Source: JALEFZ01 sp039817415 (lineage in GTDB: Bacteria > Bacteroidota > Bacteroidia > J057). Taken from it: a stretch of DNA of 64,000 nucleotides. Where the stretch lies: the NCBI GenBank assembly GCA_039817415.1, contig JBCBVV010000019.1:1-64000 (forward strand), in the 5' to 3' direction. Of this stretch, positions 44,914-53,783 are shown piece after piece. The translations under genes and the position numbers were made by a program. The first letter of the stretch is position 1, and every line of letters begins with the position of its first letter. Under the pieces are notes generated by a model. That model had not been told where the DNA came from and made no database searches. It saw nothing but the letters and a program-made list of their open reading frames with translations.

Positions 44914-47900
44914 TTAAGCCTCAGTTGGTACTTCCCAACCTGGACCGTATGTCTCTTTTCTCCACTCGTTGAATTTCTCCTCACGAGCTTCAGCTTCTTT
45001 GTCAGATCTGTTGCGAACCAAAGCATGGTACTGTACAGAAGGAAGTGTTTTGATCTCCTCTAATGCAACATATCCACGCTTATGACGAAGGGCCTTGTAG
45101 ATTTCGCTATCACGATCGTTGGCATCACCAAATACAATCGCTCCAGTAGGACAAGACTGCTGACAAGCTGTCTGGATAGAACCATCTTCTGGCTTAGCAA
45201 AGGTAGACTTAGAATTAACCTTGGCTTTCAGTTTTCCTTCCTGTAGACGCTGCACACAGAAAGAACACTTCTCCATCACACCACGGTAACGCACCGTTAC
45301 GTCTGGGTTCAATACCAGGCGTCCTAAGTTAGAGTGGGTATAGTAGTCCTTGAACTGCTCGTCATTGTAGTAGTTGAACCAGTTGAAACGACGAACCTTG
45401 TATGGACAGTTGTTGGCACAGTAACGTGTTCCGATACAACGGTTGTACGCCATTTGGTTCAGTCCCTCGTTGGAGTGTACAGTTGCCAATACTGGACATA
45501 CTGTCTCACAAGGAGCGTTATCACAGTGCTGACAGAGCATGGGCTGGAATACAACATCAGGATCAGCAGGATTTCCTCTGTAATAGCGGTCGATTCTCAA
45601 CCAGTGCATCTCACGGCGAGTACGAACTTCCTCTTTTCCTACAACGGGCACGTTGTTCTCCGCATGACAAGCAACCACACATGCTCCACAGCCTGTACAT
45701 TTGTTCAGGTCGATGGCCATTTTCCAGTGGATGTTACGTCCAGTTTCAGGATCTTCAAAGTGCGAGTCCCATAGCGTAACCAAGTGCTGCTTGACAGCTT
45801 CACGCTCAGCTACTTTCTCAGCGTATGCACCGCCATTATATGCCTCAAGGTGAGTTTCGTCTACAATTTCTTCTGTACGATCGTAGTCGTTTTTGAAGAT
45901 ACCCGCACCTTTCGCAGGATCGTACAGGGTGTTAAATGTCTGTACAAGTGCCAATGGATAGGTAAAGTTCTGCTTGGCGAGTGTTGCACGAGGGGCTACA
46001 TAGCTGACAGCTCCGTCCTTCATGCTTGTCATTGGGAAGGCGTTGGTTCCAGCAACGGCTTTTCCTTCCACCGCACCTCCATTTGCCTTTTTGGCAACAA
46101 CTCCAGCTTTGGTACGTCCGTATCCAAGTGCAACCGCAATGGTTCCTGCAGCCTGTCCAGCCTGCACATAAACAGGCATGTAGAAGGTGTTTCCTCCAAT
46201 GCTAATGGCAACTACATCTTCGTTCTTCAGCTTTGCCTTCATGGCATAGTCATAAGGAACAGAAACATAATTGTCCCAGCTTACACGGCTGATTGGATCG
46301 GGGAGTTCTTGCAACCAAGGGTTGTTGGCTTGGTCTCCATTTCCAATAGCTACTTTAGGATAGAATACCGTCTCGAATTCTCCCTCTGGAGCAGGGGTAA
46401 CTGCCTTTAAAGTAGTTGCAGCTTGCATCATATCTTCAGCTGTAACCTGAATAGGCATGTCAACTGTAGCAGTAGGCATGGTGAAGACACCTTTTCTCAG
46501 CGTCTCATTCCAGAACCTATCGAAGGAAGTATATTCAGTCTGCTTAGGATATGCATTTGTATCCCAGAAAGATTTCAGGTAATCAACATAAGCCTCTTCG
46601 CTACCCGTCCACTTCAGGAATGAATCCTGAGCCTGACGCGTTTTGTAGATTGGGTGAATGGTAGGCTGAACAAGAGATAGTTCTTGATCGCTCTGTTGCA
46701 TATCGCCCCAAGACTCTAAGAAGTGAGAATCAGAAGCAACGTAATCACATCGCTCAGCTGTTTCATCAGACTTCCAAGTAAGAGATACTTTGAGGTCCAC
46801 ATTCTTAAGTGCTTCAGTTAGCTCAGCACTCAAGGGTGAATTATATACAGGGTTGGCGTTGTAGAAGAATACTGCCTTTACAGATCCATCCTTCATTTCT
46901 TTTACCAACTCCTCCATTGCCTTGTCATTACCTTTTGCAAAGTGAGAGGCGTTACTAATATCAATCGTATGGCCGTAGTTGCCTAGCATATCATTGATCC
47001 CTACAACCAGCATTTGGACAGCAGGATCATTGGTACCAGAAACGACTAGAGATTTTCCAGCATTTTTGACCAACTCCTTGGCCGCAGCTTCAATCCCGTT
47101 CATGGCAACTTCAAACTTCTTAACACCAGGAATCTGAGGTTTCCCAATCTTGAAATCCCCAGCGATCTTGTTGTAAAGATTCATCAGGGCGAGTGCTTCC
47201 CCGGAAGGATTGATAGGGAATCTCAAATCAGCCTTACCTCCTGTAATCGTCATGATAGACTCAAACTGGAAGTGGCGAGACATTGCCTTGTCAGGATCAC
47301 GGTTGACTACATAGTCAGAAGCAAATCCTACAGGATTGATCCATGTACCTAGGAAGTCAGCATTGAAGCCAACAATGGTCATGGCTTTATCGAAGTGGAA
47401 AGAAGGAATTGCTCTCTTTCCAAATGCTTTTTCGTGTGCATCAGCTAGCGCAGAGGTGGAGAGCGCATCGTACTGAATGTGCTTACCAGAACCTTGGAAT
47501 TGAGCTAAAAAGTCATCGATGATGGCTTGTGTAGAAGGACTCATAACGGTACCTGAAACCACTCTTACGCCAAACTCAGTTGACTTGAGCATTTCCAGCT
47601 TCTGCATGATCTCTCCATCAACGATTGTCCACTCAGAAGGATTTTCTCCTTTCATGGGAGCGCGGTTTCTATCCTTGTCGTAAAGATCAAGAACCGTAGC
47701 CTGATCCATAGCAGAAAGACCTCCTTTGGTCACTTTGGAATCAGGGTTACCTTCAAGCTTAATGGGACGTCCTTCACGGGTTTTAACCAAGGCAGGAACA
47801 CCAGAAGGAGTGGTAGAGGCGTAATAATTGGCTACACCCGCGATAATTTCGTCAGGAATTGTGTCAGGACGAGATACGTAAGGAATAGCTTTTTTAACCG

Positions 47901-48120
47901 GGCCTTCGGCACAAGCAGACAGCGTGGCTGCTGTTACACCGAAACCTAAGACTTTCAAGAAGTCGCGGCGATTGGCTTTTGCCTGAAAGGATTCATCGCT
48001 GGCTTCAGCGACAACCTCATTCATTGGCTTATCGGTAGGAAACTCCTTTTCTACCTCAGCGAGAAATTCAGGAGTCTGATTCAACTCATCAAGTCCTCTC
48101 CAATATTTAGGAGTACTCAT
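44914..48120 (-). CDS. actB: Alternative complex III subunit ActB (molybdopterin/4Fe-4S fusion)
   Basis: A 1068-residue protein: a TAT-type leader variant NRRDFLKVLGFG at ~residue 51 (the Tat signal begins inside a longer N-terminus, as in this family), a molybdopterin-oxidoreductase-like domain to ~residue 730 that in characterised ACIII binds no molybdenum cofactor, then an iron-sulfur domain with CTGCGACVVACHAENNVP, CQHCDNAPCETVC, CIGTRYCANNCPYKV and CSFCVQRL. It receives electrons from quinol and passes them to ActA or ActE. Leader contains ACACAC upstream of the ATG. Confidence 0.96.
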   Translation of the reverse strand: MSTPKYWRGLDELNQTPEFLAEVEKEFPTDKPMNEVVAEASDESFQAKANRRDFLKVLGFGVTAATLSACAEGPVKKAIPYVSRPDTIPDEIIAGVANYYASTTPSGVPALVKTREGRPIKLEGNPDSKVTKGGLSAMDQATVLDLYDKDRNRAPMKGENPSEWTIVDGEIMQKLEMLKSTEFGVRVVSGTVMSPSTQAIIDDFLAQFQGSGKHIQYDALSTSALADAHEKAFGKRAIPSFHFDKAMTIVGFNADFLGTWINPVGFASDYVVNRDPDKAMSRHFQFESIMTITGGKADLRFPINPSGEALALMNLYNKIAGDFKIGKPQIPGVKKFEVAMNGIEAAAKELVKNAGKSLVVSGTNDPAVQMLVVGINDMLGNYGHTIDISNASHFAKGNDKAMEELVKEMKDGSVKAVFFYNANPVYNSPLSAELTEALKNVDLKVSLTWKSDETAERCDYVASDSHFLESWGDMQQSDQELSLVQPTIHPIYKTRQAQDSFLKWTGSEEAYVDYLKSFWDTNAYPKQTEYTSFDRFWNETLRKGVFTMPTATVDMPIQVTAEDMMQAATTLKAVTPAPEGEFETVFYPKVAIGNGDQANNPWLQELPDPISRVSWDNYVSVPYDYAMKAKLKNEDVVAISIGGNTFYMPVYVQAGQAAGTIAVALGYGRTKAGVVAKKANGGAVEGKAVAGTNAFPMTSMKDGAVSYVAPRATLAKQNFTYPLALVQTFNTLYDPAKGAGIFKNDYDRTEEIVDETHLEAYNGGAYAEKVAEREAVKQHLVTLWDSHFEDPETGRNIHWKMAIDLNKCTGCGACVVACHAENNVPVVGKEEVRTRREMHWLRIDRYYRGNPADPDVVFQPMLCQHCDNAPCETVCPVLATVHSNEGLNQMAYNRCIGTRYCANNCPYKVRRFNWFNYYNDEQFKDYYTHSNLGRLVLNPDVTVRYRGVMEKCSFCVQRLQEGKLKAKVNSKSTFAKPEDGSIQTACQQSCPTGAIVFGDANDRDSEIYKALRHKRGYVALEEIKTLPSVQYHALVRNRSDKEAEAREEKFNEWRKETYGPGWEVPTEA

Positions 48121-48175
48121 TATGCTAACTGATTAGTGTGTTCCTTGTAATTAAAAATCTTCTGTATAGAAAGAC

Positions 48176-48195
48176 AGGAAGACCAGAGTCTTCCT
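48176..48195 (-). other. Hairpin between actA and actB
   Basis: AGGAAGAC (48176-48183) and GTCTTCCT (48188-48195) form an 8-bp stem with a 4-base loop, 12 bases after the actA stop. No U-tract; probably an RNA stability or processing element. Confidence 0.5.
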
Positions 48196-48207
48196 ATCAT
48201 GTATATC

Positions 48208-49419
48208 TTAGTAGTGGCAACGTGCACAGTTCAAACCACCCATGTCGGCTACAGTGTATTCGGTATCTTCACCCAATACTTTCACCTTCTCGTTTCTGTG
48301 GCAGTTGATACACCATCCCATTCCTAGGTCAGAGTACTGGTATACAACTTCCATTGTCTCAACTGGACCGTGGCATTCCTGACACTCTAGGTTTCCTACC
48401 ACGACGTGCTGTGCGTGGTTGAAGTAAGCGTGATCGGGCAGGTTGTGAATTCTAATCCACTCCACTGGTTTAGCAGGATTGGTGTAATCCCCTTTATCTG
48501 GATCCCAACCTACAGCTTCGTAGATTTTGGCAATCTCTTCTTTACCATACTTAGGACCTTCCTGAATTTGCATGTGGCAATTCATACAGACATTCGCTGT
48601 AGGAATCCATGCAGACTTGGATTTAGTTGTACCTGTGTGGCAGTACTTACAGTTGATTTGATTTTCTCCTGCATGTAGGGCGTGGCTGAACTTGATGGGC
48701 TGCTCAGGCATGTATCCCTGGTGTAGACCTACCGTTCTTGCTTCACGGACAGTGAACGCAAAACCAGCCAGCATCACAATGGTCGTGAAGGTTGCCAAGA
48801 AGAATTTGTTAGTAAGCATGCCACGAACGCGGTTCATGACGTCTCCAAAGGTGAAGGTCTCTTGTCCTTCTTTGGCACGAACTGCCTGTACAAGAGTAGC
48901 TGTGATGATCACCAAGAGTAGGGCGATGAGGACCAAGACACCTACAAGACCAAGCAGGGCGTAGTAGATACCAGGGTCATTTTCAATTCCCCCTCCAGCT
49001 GCCCCTGCGCCAGCCGTTGAAGTAACATCGGCTACGGGTGGTGTCCAATCACGCAGATAAGATACGATTGACTCAATCTGGTCAGTGGAGAGGTTGGTGA
49101 ACCCATTCATGACCTTGTTGTTGTACTGAGCTGCTAGCGCTATTGCCTTGGGATCCCCTTGGCTCAAAAGTCCTGGCGCATTTCTGATCCATTTCTTCAT
49201 CCACTCTAGGTCGCCGTCGGCTTCGTAGCGGGCGACAACACCCTCCAACTGTGGACCAACCAAAGCTCCTTGCATCTTATGGCAAGCAGTACAGTTTGCT
49301 TTGTATAGGGTCTCCCCTTCTTCGTAGGTCGGCTCTGCAAAAGCATTCACACCTGAAAACATCAGGATGGCAAGCAGAAAAATTGTCGATAAAAAATGTG
49401 TGTTCCTGTTACGGCTCAT
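48208..49419 (-). CDS. actA: Alternative complex III multiheme cytochrome ActA with N-terminal mono-heme domain
   Basis: A 403-residue exported protein with signal peptide (~1-29), then a mono-heme class I cytochrome c domain (~32-125; CTACHKMQG, distal Met in KVMNGFTNL), a Gly/Ala linker, two hydrophobic helices (~155-180 and ~205-225), and a multiheme region with CKYCH, CMNCH, CQECH, CINCH and CARCH. Six CxxCH motifs in all. The last five form the pentaheme ActA core; the N-terminal domain is an added module, probably the exit to the oxidase. First gene of the cluster. Confidence 0.94.
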   Translation of the reverse strand: MSRNRNTHFLSTIFLLAILMFSGVNAFAEPTYEEGETLYKANCTACHKMQGALVGPQLEGVVARYEADGDLEWMKKWIRNAPGLLSQGDPKAIALAAQYNNKVMNGFTNLSTDQIESIVSYLRDWTPPVADVTSTAGAGAAGGGIENDPGIYYALLGLVGVLVLIALLLVIITATLVQAVRAKEGQETFTFGDVMNRVRGMLTNKFFLATFTTIVMLAGFAFTVREARTVGLHQGYMPEQPIKFSHALHAGENQINCKYCHTGTTKSKSAWIPTANVCMNCHMQIQEGPKYGKEEIAKIYEAVGWDPDKGDYTNPAKPVEWIRIHNLPDHAYFNHAQHVVVGNLECQECHGPVETMEVVYQYSDLGMGWCINCHRNEKVKVLGEDTEYTVADMGGLNCARCHY

Positions 49420-49497
49420 AGCGTATCAGATTATTTAAAGTGTGTCCGTGATCTTTATAGAGAACTAAAAGCTTAGTAGCTCTTAGAGAAACTTTGG

Positions 49498-49530
49498 CAA
49501 ATTAATACCGTCCGGTATTCCTTCAAAGAA
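49498..49530 (-). promoter_or_regulatory. act-cluster promoter with embedded palindrome
   Basis: On the minus strand, TTTG (complement of 49524-49527), about 19 bases, then TAATTTG (complement of 49498-49504 region), close to the Bacteroidota TTTG/TAnnTTTG pattern and ~80 bases before actA. Between them AATACCG-TC-CGGTATT (49504-49519 on the plus strand) is a 16-bp palindrome with exact 7-bp arms, placed where a repressor would block RNA polymerase. Confidence 0.6.
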
Positions 49531-50093
49531 TACAAAAAGGTTTATATGATGGAATGTAATATTTAGAATCGTTCTAAATAAACTTGACTATTGATTCCCT
49601 CGATCCAAACTTTTGATAGTGAGGATGTATACAAACCTTCTCTAAGATGAAATAAAGCTGATTATTGCCCGCTAAACTATAAAATCCCCATGATTTTTGC
49701 ATTTAGATAGACCATGATTTTCCTCATTCTCAGCCTTCTATTTTGCAAGAATCCTAACAAGCCAGCCTAATTTTCAAGCGCAAAAATTGGTAAGTAGATC
49801 AGCTTTCACAAATAGAATTTTTCATATAAAGAAATCATTTTAAGCTAAGTAGCTCATAATGAAGGTTCAAAAGTTTCAGAGATTAGAGAAATTTTGTATT
49901 CATCCTTTGTTTTCTATTCCCCTCCTTCTCACTCATACAAGAAATCCGTTAAACAGACTTTCATCATGTCTAAGTCAGTGATTTTCATCATTCCTCCTTT
50001 CAGCTGGAATGTTCGCTCATTCTACACCTTCAGAATGATTCTTATCACCCCAAGGGTCGAATCCCAGACATTCAGCTATTTGCCCCTCATATA

Positions 50094-50127
50094 TTTGCGT
50101 ATAACATTTCATTCCTTTTTACCTTTG
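50094..50127 (+). promoter_or_regulatory. ypdA promoter
   Basis: TTTG at 50094-50097, 22 bases, then TACCTTTG at 50120-50127, an exact match to TAnnTTTG. The ATG follows 15 bases later, so the leader would be under ten bases. A second TATATTTG at 50090-50097 lacks a suitable upstream box. Confidence 0.6.
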
Positions 50128-50142
50128 TATCCATAAAAGCAA

Positions 50143-51132
50143 ATGCTCATGTATGATGTCTTGATTATTGGAGGTGGGCCCATTGGATTGGCCTGCGGAA
50201 TAGAAGCGAAGAAAAGAGGACTATCTCACATCATTATCGAAAAAGGGACGCTGGTCAATTCTATCTACCACTACCCTATCCACATGACCTTCTTCTCGAC
50301 TTCTGCCAAGTTGGAAATGGGAGAAGTACCTTTTATGTCCCTCAATGCCAAACCCAATCGCCAAGAGGCATTAGAATACTTCAGAAGAGTGAAAGCCCAT
50401 TGGGATTTGAACGTAAATACCTACGAAAAGGTAGAAAGGGTGGAAAAGAAAGAAGGCTCTTTTCAGGTATATTCTGATAAAGGAGAATACGCCTGTCAAA
50501 AACTGGTGGTCGCGACTGGCTTCTATGATATTCCCAATATGTTGGGAGTAAAGGGGGAAGATTTACCCAAAGTCAACCACTACTTCAAGGAGGCTCATCC
50601 CTACATTGATCAGGAAACGCTGGTTATAGGTGCCAGAAACTCTGCCGTAGATGCAGCACTTGAAATCTGGCGGAAGGGCGGCAAAGTAACCATGGTGGTG
50701 AGGAAGGAGGAGATCCATGAGAAAGTCAAATACTGGGTTAGACCTGATATAGTCAACCGCATCAAGGAAGGTTCCATCAAAGCTTATTTCGAAAGCGAAG
50801 TCTTAGAGATTCGAGACAAAGAGGTAGTGCTGCGTACGCCAGAAGGGGAAAAGGTCATCCCCAACGACTTTGTGCTGGCAATGACCGGGTTTCAGCCAGA
50901 TTACCATTTCCTCAAGCACCTTGGTTTAGAAACAGACCATTCAGAAAAAGAAATTCCACTCTTTGATGGGGAAACACACAAAAGTAGTGTAGAAGGGATC
51001 TATTTGGCGGGTACAGTTTGCGGGGGCAGACAAACCAACAAATGGTTCATTGAGAACAGCATTGAGCATGCAGGTAAAATCATGGCGGATATTGCAGGTA
51101 AAAAAACGATTGACCCTCTGGTGGCTACATAA
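50143..51132 (+). CDS. ypdA: YpdA-family flavoprotein (bacillithiol disulfide reductase-like)
   Basis: A 329-residue FAD/NADPH oxidoreductase. FAD-binding IIGGGPIGLACGIEA opens the protein, FSTSAKLEMGEVPF follows, the NADPH site is VIGARNSAVDAALEI (~165), and AGTVCGGRQTNKWFIENS ends the second FAD contact. No CxxC redox pair is present, as expected for YpdA as opposed to thioredoxin reductase. In Firmicutes YpdA reduces oxidised bacillithiol. Bacillithiol synthesis genes are not in this window. Confidence 0.88.
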   Translation: MLMYDVLIIGGGPIGLACGIEAKKRGLSHIIIEKGTLVNSIYHYPIHMTFFSTSAKLEMGEVPFMSLNAKPNRQEALEYFRRVKAHWDLNVNTYEKVERVEKKEGSFQVYSDKGEYACQKLVVATGFYDIPNMLGVKGEDLPKVNHYFKEAHPYIDQETLVIGARNSAVDAALEIWRKGGKVTMVVRKEEIHEKVKYWVRPDIVNRIKEGSIKAYFESEVLEIRDKEVVLRTPEGEKVIPNDFVLAMTGFQPDYHFLKHLGLETDHSEKEIPLFDGETHKSSVEGIYLAGTVCGGRQTNKWFIENSIEHAGKIMADIAGKKTIDPLVAT

Positions 51133-51137
51133 AAAAA

Positions 51138-51160
51138 GGGCTGAATAAACATTCAGACCC
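51138..51160 (-). terminator. Terminator of the 67-residue ORF
   Basis: GGGCTGAAT pairs with ATTCAGaCCC (one bulged A). On the minus strand the stem is followed by TTTTTTT (complement of 51131-51137), a good rho-independent terminator. The same stem could end ypdA, though no U-tract follows on the plus strand. Confidence 0.8.
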
Positions 51161-51184
51161 TGATTTCTTGTGGTTTCGACTGGC

Positions 51185-51388
51185 CTATTCTGCCAATCTC
51201 ATTTTCATGGTGTAGAATGCGCTGAACCAATCCGGTGCATTCTCTTGTGTTTTCTCCTTCGCCTCAGCCTTTTCTCCGTCTAGTTCTTTTCCTGCCAATT
51301 GCTGGCTAAGTTGGGAAATCAGGGCGAGTTGTTCCTCAGATGTGAGTCCTGTTGCTTGCTGCAGGATATCACGAAGTAATTTGCTCAT
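51185..51388 (-). CDS. Small acidic/basic helical protein, unknown
   Basis: A 67-residue protein with two helices (LLRDILQQATGLTSEEQLALISQ and the C-terminal FSAFYTMKMRLAE) joined by a Lys/Glu-rich linker. No signal or membrane segment. Unknown family. Its reality is supported by a strong terminator 25 bases after the stop, in the correct direction, and by a clean ATG. Confidence 0.65.
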   Translation of the reverse strand: MSKLLRDILQQATGLTSEEQLALISQLSQQLAGKELDGEKAEAKEKTQENAPDWFSAFYTMKMRLAE

Positions 51389-51707
51389 AATCTTTCTTGC
51401 GGTTTAAAATTGTTTGTTGAAATGTTACCGTTGGATTTGCCTTATATTAATATACGAAGAAATGCTTCAAGAAGTGAACGATCTCTACGAGATTTTTTGA
51501 CGAAATCCTGCAAACTTTAACCTGATGACATTCCCAGAAGTTTGCGACATATCCTCGGACTGATCTGTTCCAAAAAATATTCCAACACCAGAAGAAAAAT
51601 CCAATATAGATATTAGTGGCTGCACGAAAGGATAGGATATTCGACTAATCTATTGATAATCAGTCGCATAAAATTATCGAAATCGATTTAAATCTAATGA
51701 TTTGAAA
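51389..51707. other. 319-bp intergenic region
   Basis: Between two minus-strand genes. It should contain the promoter of the 67-residue ORF. A small stem ATCTC-TAC-GAGAT followed by TTTTTT occurs at about 51480-51500 on the plus strand, but nothing is transcribed into it. Otherwise nothing recognised. Confidence 0.45.
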
Positions 51708-53165
51708 TTAGGTCTTCCTGCGGTCCTGCTTTAATTTCTTGACAGCTTTGGCCTTTTTTTCCTGCGCTTCCAGCAGATAACGCGAAACTTTAACATTCTT
51801 TCCTTTGAGTTTCAAGGGTCCTTCTTTTTGGGATAAGTTGATGAATCCCTTTTCTGGCATATCTACTACTGCATAAGCCTCATAGATATTGATGGTCCCA
51901 ATTTCTTCGGCTTCCAATTCTGCTTGGTTGGTCAAGAAGCCTACAATATCACCTGCTCTAACTTTGTCTCTTTTCCCACGTGAAATGTGGTATTTCTCCC
52001 ATTTAGCGCCCTTTTCCGCTAACAATTCTCCCTTCGTCATCAAGTCTATGGCTTTTTCTCTGAAGGGCAACTCTATTGCCTTATGATGCCTTCTCAAACG
52101 AATGTCTTCCACCTCACTGACGATCAAATTGAATACATTCCCTCTGTTCCCAGCTCTTCCTGTTCTCCCTACCCTATGCAGGTAATAATCATATTCTTGG
52201 GGAATGGATAAGTTGATCACAGCGGGTAGGGCTTCAATGTCAAGTCCACGTGCGGCCAAATCCGAAGCTACCAAATAGTCTATTTTTCCTTCCTTAAACC
52301 TGCTAAGAATCTGTGCGCGTTCCTCCTGACTCAGGTTGCCATAGTAAGATTCTGCCTTCAGCCCACAAGAGCGCAAAAACCTTGTCAAACCAAAAATATC
52401 CTCTCTTCTGGCTGCAAAAATCAAGGCTTGCTTTAGGTTTTCCTGCTTCACCAAGGCAGCCAAATAGGTTTCTCGTTGCCCCTTTTTCACTTTTGCGGTG
52501 AAAAAGCGAATGTTTTTCAATAGCTCTTTCGGCCTTAGACGAATAGTTCTGATTTTAGGAAATCGATCCCGCATCATCTGCTCACTTTCCTCCGAAATGG
52601 TAGCTGAGAAAAATCCAACCTGAGCGGTACTCCTCACAAAGGATCTCAATGCGTCAAAGTCTCGCTGAAAGCCCTTCTCCAGCAGTTTATCCCCCTCATC
52701 CACAATCAGGAACTTAATATCCCTCCAGAGAAAATCATATTTGGCGTGTGCCATCACATCCTTAAGTCTGCCCGGCACCACGACCAGAATGTGAGGTGTT
52801 TCTTTGATAACATCGAAAGATTCTTCCATAGAAACCCCTCCATACACCGCTCCTACTTTCAACTTGTCTCCATTGAAAAAACTGTTGAGCGCAGCCTCTA
52901 CCTGTAAAGCCAACTCACGGGAAGGCACCATCACCAAGGCCTGGGTACTCTTCTTGAGCAAATCCAACCTGGAAATCAAAGGCATCCCATAGGCTGCTGT
53001 TTTTCCAGTCCCAGTAGGCGCTTCTACAATTAGGTTGATACCCGAAAGAAAGGCCGGTATCACATTGTCTTGTACCAGGGTAGGCCGTCTAAAGCCTAGA
53101 GGTTTCAGCCTATCCAAAACCCTGTCGTGCAATCCGTATCTATGAAATCCTCGCTTGTCCATCAT
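51708..53165 (-). CDS. DEAD-box RNA helicase (DEGD variant)
   Basis: A 485-residue ATP-dependent RNA helicase. Motifs: Q-motif RRPTLVQDNVIP, motif I APTGTGKT, motif Ia VPSRELALQ, motif II DEGD, motif III SAT, motif V ASDLAARGLD, motif VI HRVGRTGRAG. The C-terminal ~100 residues resemble the DbpA/CsdA RNA-binding domain, which targets ribosomal RNA. Two tandem ATGs at 53165 and 53162 are possible starts; an in-frame ATG at 53237 would add 24 residues unlike the family. Likely role: ribosome assembly or cold adaptation. Confidence 0.9.
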   Translation of the reverse strand: MMDKRGFHRYGLHDRVLDRLKPLGFRRPTLVQDNVIPAFLSGINLIVEAPTGTGKTAAYGMPLISRLDLLKKSTQALVMVPSRELALQVEAALNSFFNGDKLKVGAVYGGVSMEESFDVIKETPHILVVVPGRLKDVMAHAKYDFLWRDIKFLIVDEGDKLLEKGFQRDFDALRSFVRSTAQVGFFSATISEESEQMMRDRFPKIRTIRLRPKELLKNIRFFTAKVKKGQRETYLAALVKQENLKQALIFAARREDIFGLTRFLRSCGLKAESYYGNLSQEERAQILSRFKEGKIDYLVASDLAARGLDIEALPAVINLSIPQEYDYYLHRVGRTGRAGNRGNVFNLIVSEVEDIRLRRHHKAIELPFREKAIDLMTKGELLAEKGAKWEKYHISRGKRDKVRAGDIVGFLTNQAELEAEEIGTINIYEAYAVVDMPEKGFINLSQKEGPLKLKGKNVKVSRYLLEAQEKKAKAVKKLKQDRRKT

Positions 53166-53230
53166 CCACAAAGGTAGGGAAAAGCCTTCATAGTTGACTG
53201 GTGATGTAAAAGTAGCTGAGAACGAAAAGA

Positions 53231-53259
53231 AAGGCATGCCCCAAATAGAGACATGCCTT
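53231..53259 (-). terminator. Terminator after the small membrane protein gene
   Basis: AAGGCATG (53231-53238) pairs with CATGCCTT (53252-53259); on the minus strand it is followed by TCTTTTCG. It lies 24 bases after the 53283 stop. Confidence 0.7.
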
Positions 53260-53282
53260 ATGTTTTTTGTAAGGAGATAGAC

Positions 53283-53681
53283 TTATTCTACACGTGTGGG
53301 TAGTTGTAGGAGGGCTGGAATACCTGAAACTAGGTGCATGATATTGACGAGAATAGCTGCATTTGTTGTCGCCATTTCAGGAGCCATAAAAGGAAAAATT
53401 CCGTAGGCAACCAGAAAGACGATGGCGATGATTCTCCAGGTACGAATTCCCTTTTCTCCACTTCTTTTGTGAAGAAAACCCAGAATGAGGGCACCTAGGA
53501 AGGTTAACAAAACAGAAGAGAACATTGCCATACCAGCAAATGTCGTGTTGGGTAGATGATTCTGCGTACCAGGCTCAAAAGGAGTTTCCAATATGCCGTC
53601 TCCTAGGAAGTAGCCTAAAGCCGCATTAACCAATCCGGTAATGAGGCCCAATACAAGGGCGGATGTTAGTAGCTTTTTCAT
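53283..53681 (-). CDS. Small membrane protein, four helices (possibly DUF6069)
   Basis: A 132-residue integral membrane protein: helix 1 LTSALVLGLITGLVNAALGYFLG, helix 2 MFSSVLLTFLGALILGFL, helix 3 IIAIVFLVAYGIFPFMAP, helix 4 NIMHLVSGIPALLQLP. HLVSGI near the end and the overall layout fit DUF6069, recalled with low certainty. The ATG at 53681 is used because the earlier in-frame ATG adds a poor N-terminus. Function unknown. Confidence 0.75.
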   Translation of the reverse strand: MKKLLTSALVLGLITGLVNAALGYFLGDGILETPFEPGTQNHLPNTTFAGMAMFSSVLLTFLGALILGFLHKRSGEKGIRTWRIIAIVFLVAYGIFPFMAPEMATTNAAILVNIMHLVSGIPALLQLPTRVE

Positions 53682-53783
53682 ATATATAATGTACCAACAT
53701 TCATTCAAATTCACCAAATTTCATATGTTCAGAATAGTCCCAAAAGCCGCCAGATATAGTTTCCTCTAGGATACTATTGAAAA

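Larger units (their letters stand above)
49420..50142. other. 723-bp divergent intergenic region between actA and ypdA
   Basis: Contains the act promoter and palindrome (49498-49530), a direct repeat CCATGATTTT at 49688-49697 and 49712-49721, a potential cloverleaf-like RNA fold at 50002-50077, and the ypdA promoter (50094-50127). The 80-codon frame inside it is not a convincing gene. The remainder is A+T-rich with no recognised element. Confidence 0.6.

Noticed and set aside
45784..46410. 208-codon plus-strand frame antisense to actB
   Set aside because: It lies wholly inside the well-supported actB gene and has cysteine- and serine-rich shadow composition.
50002..50077. tRNA gene
   Set aside because: No D-arm, eight-base anticodon loop, T-loop one base short and no CCA-like end; kept only as a low-interest RNA fold.
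49894..50136. 80-codon plus-strand frame upstream of ypdA
   Set aside because: Composition is Ser/Phe/Pro-rich without domain pattern, and the ypdA promoter and the possible RNA fold lie inside it.
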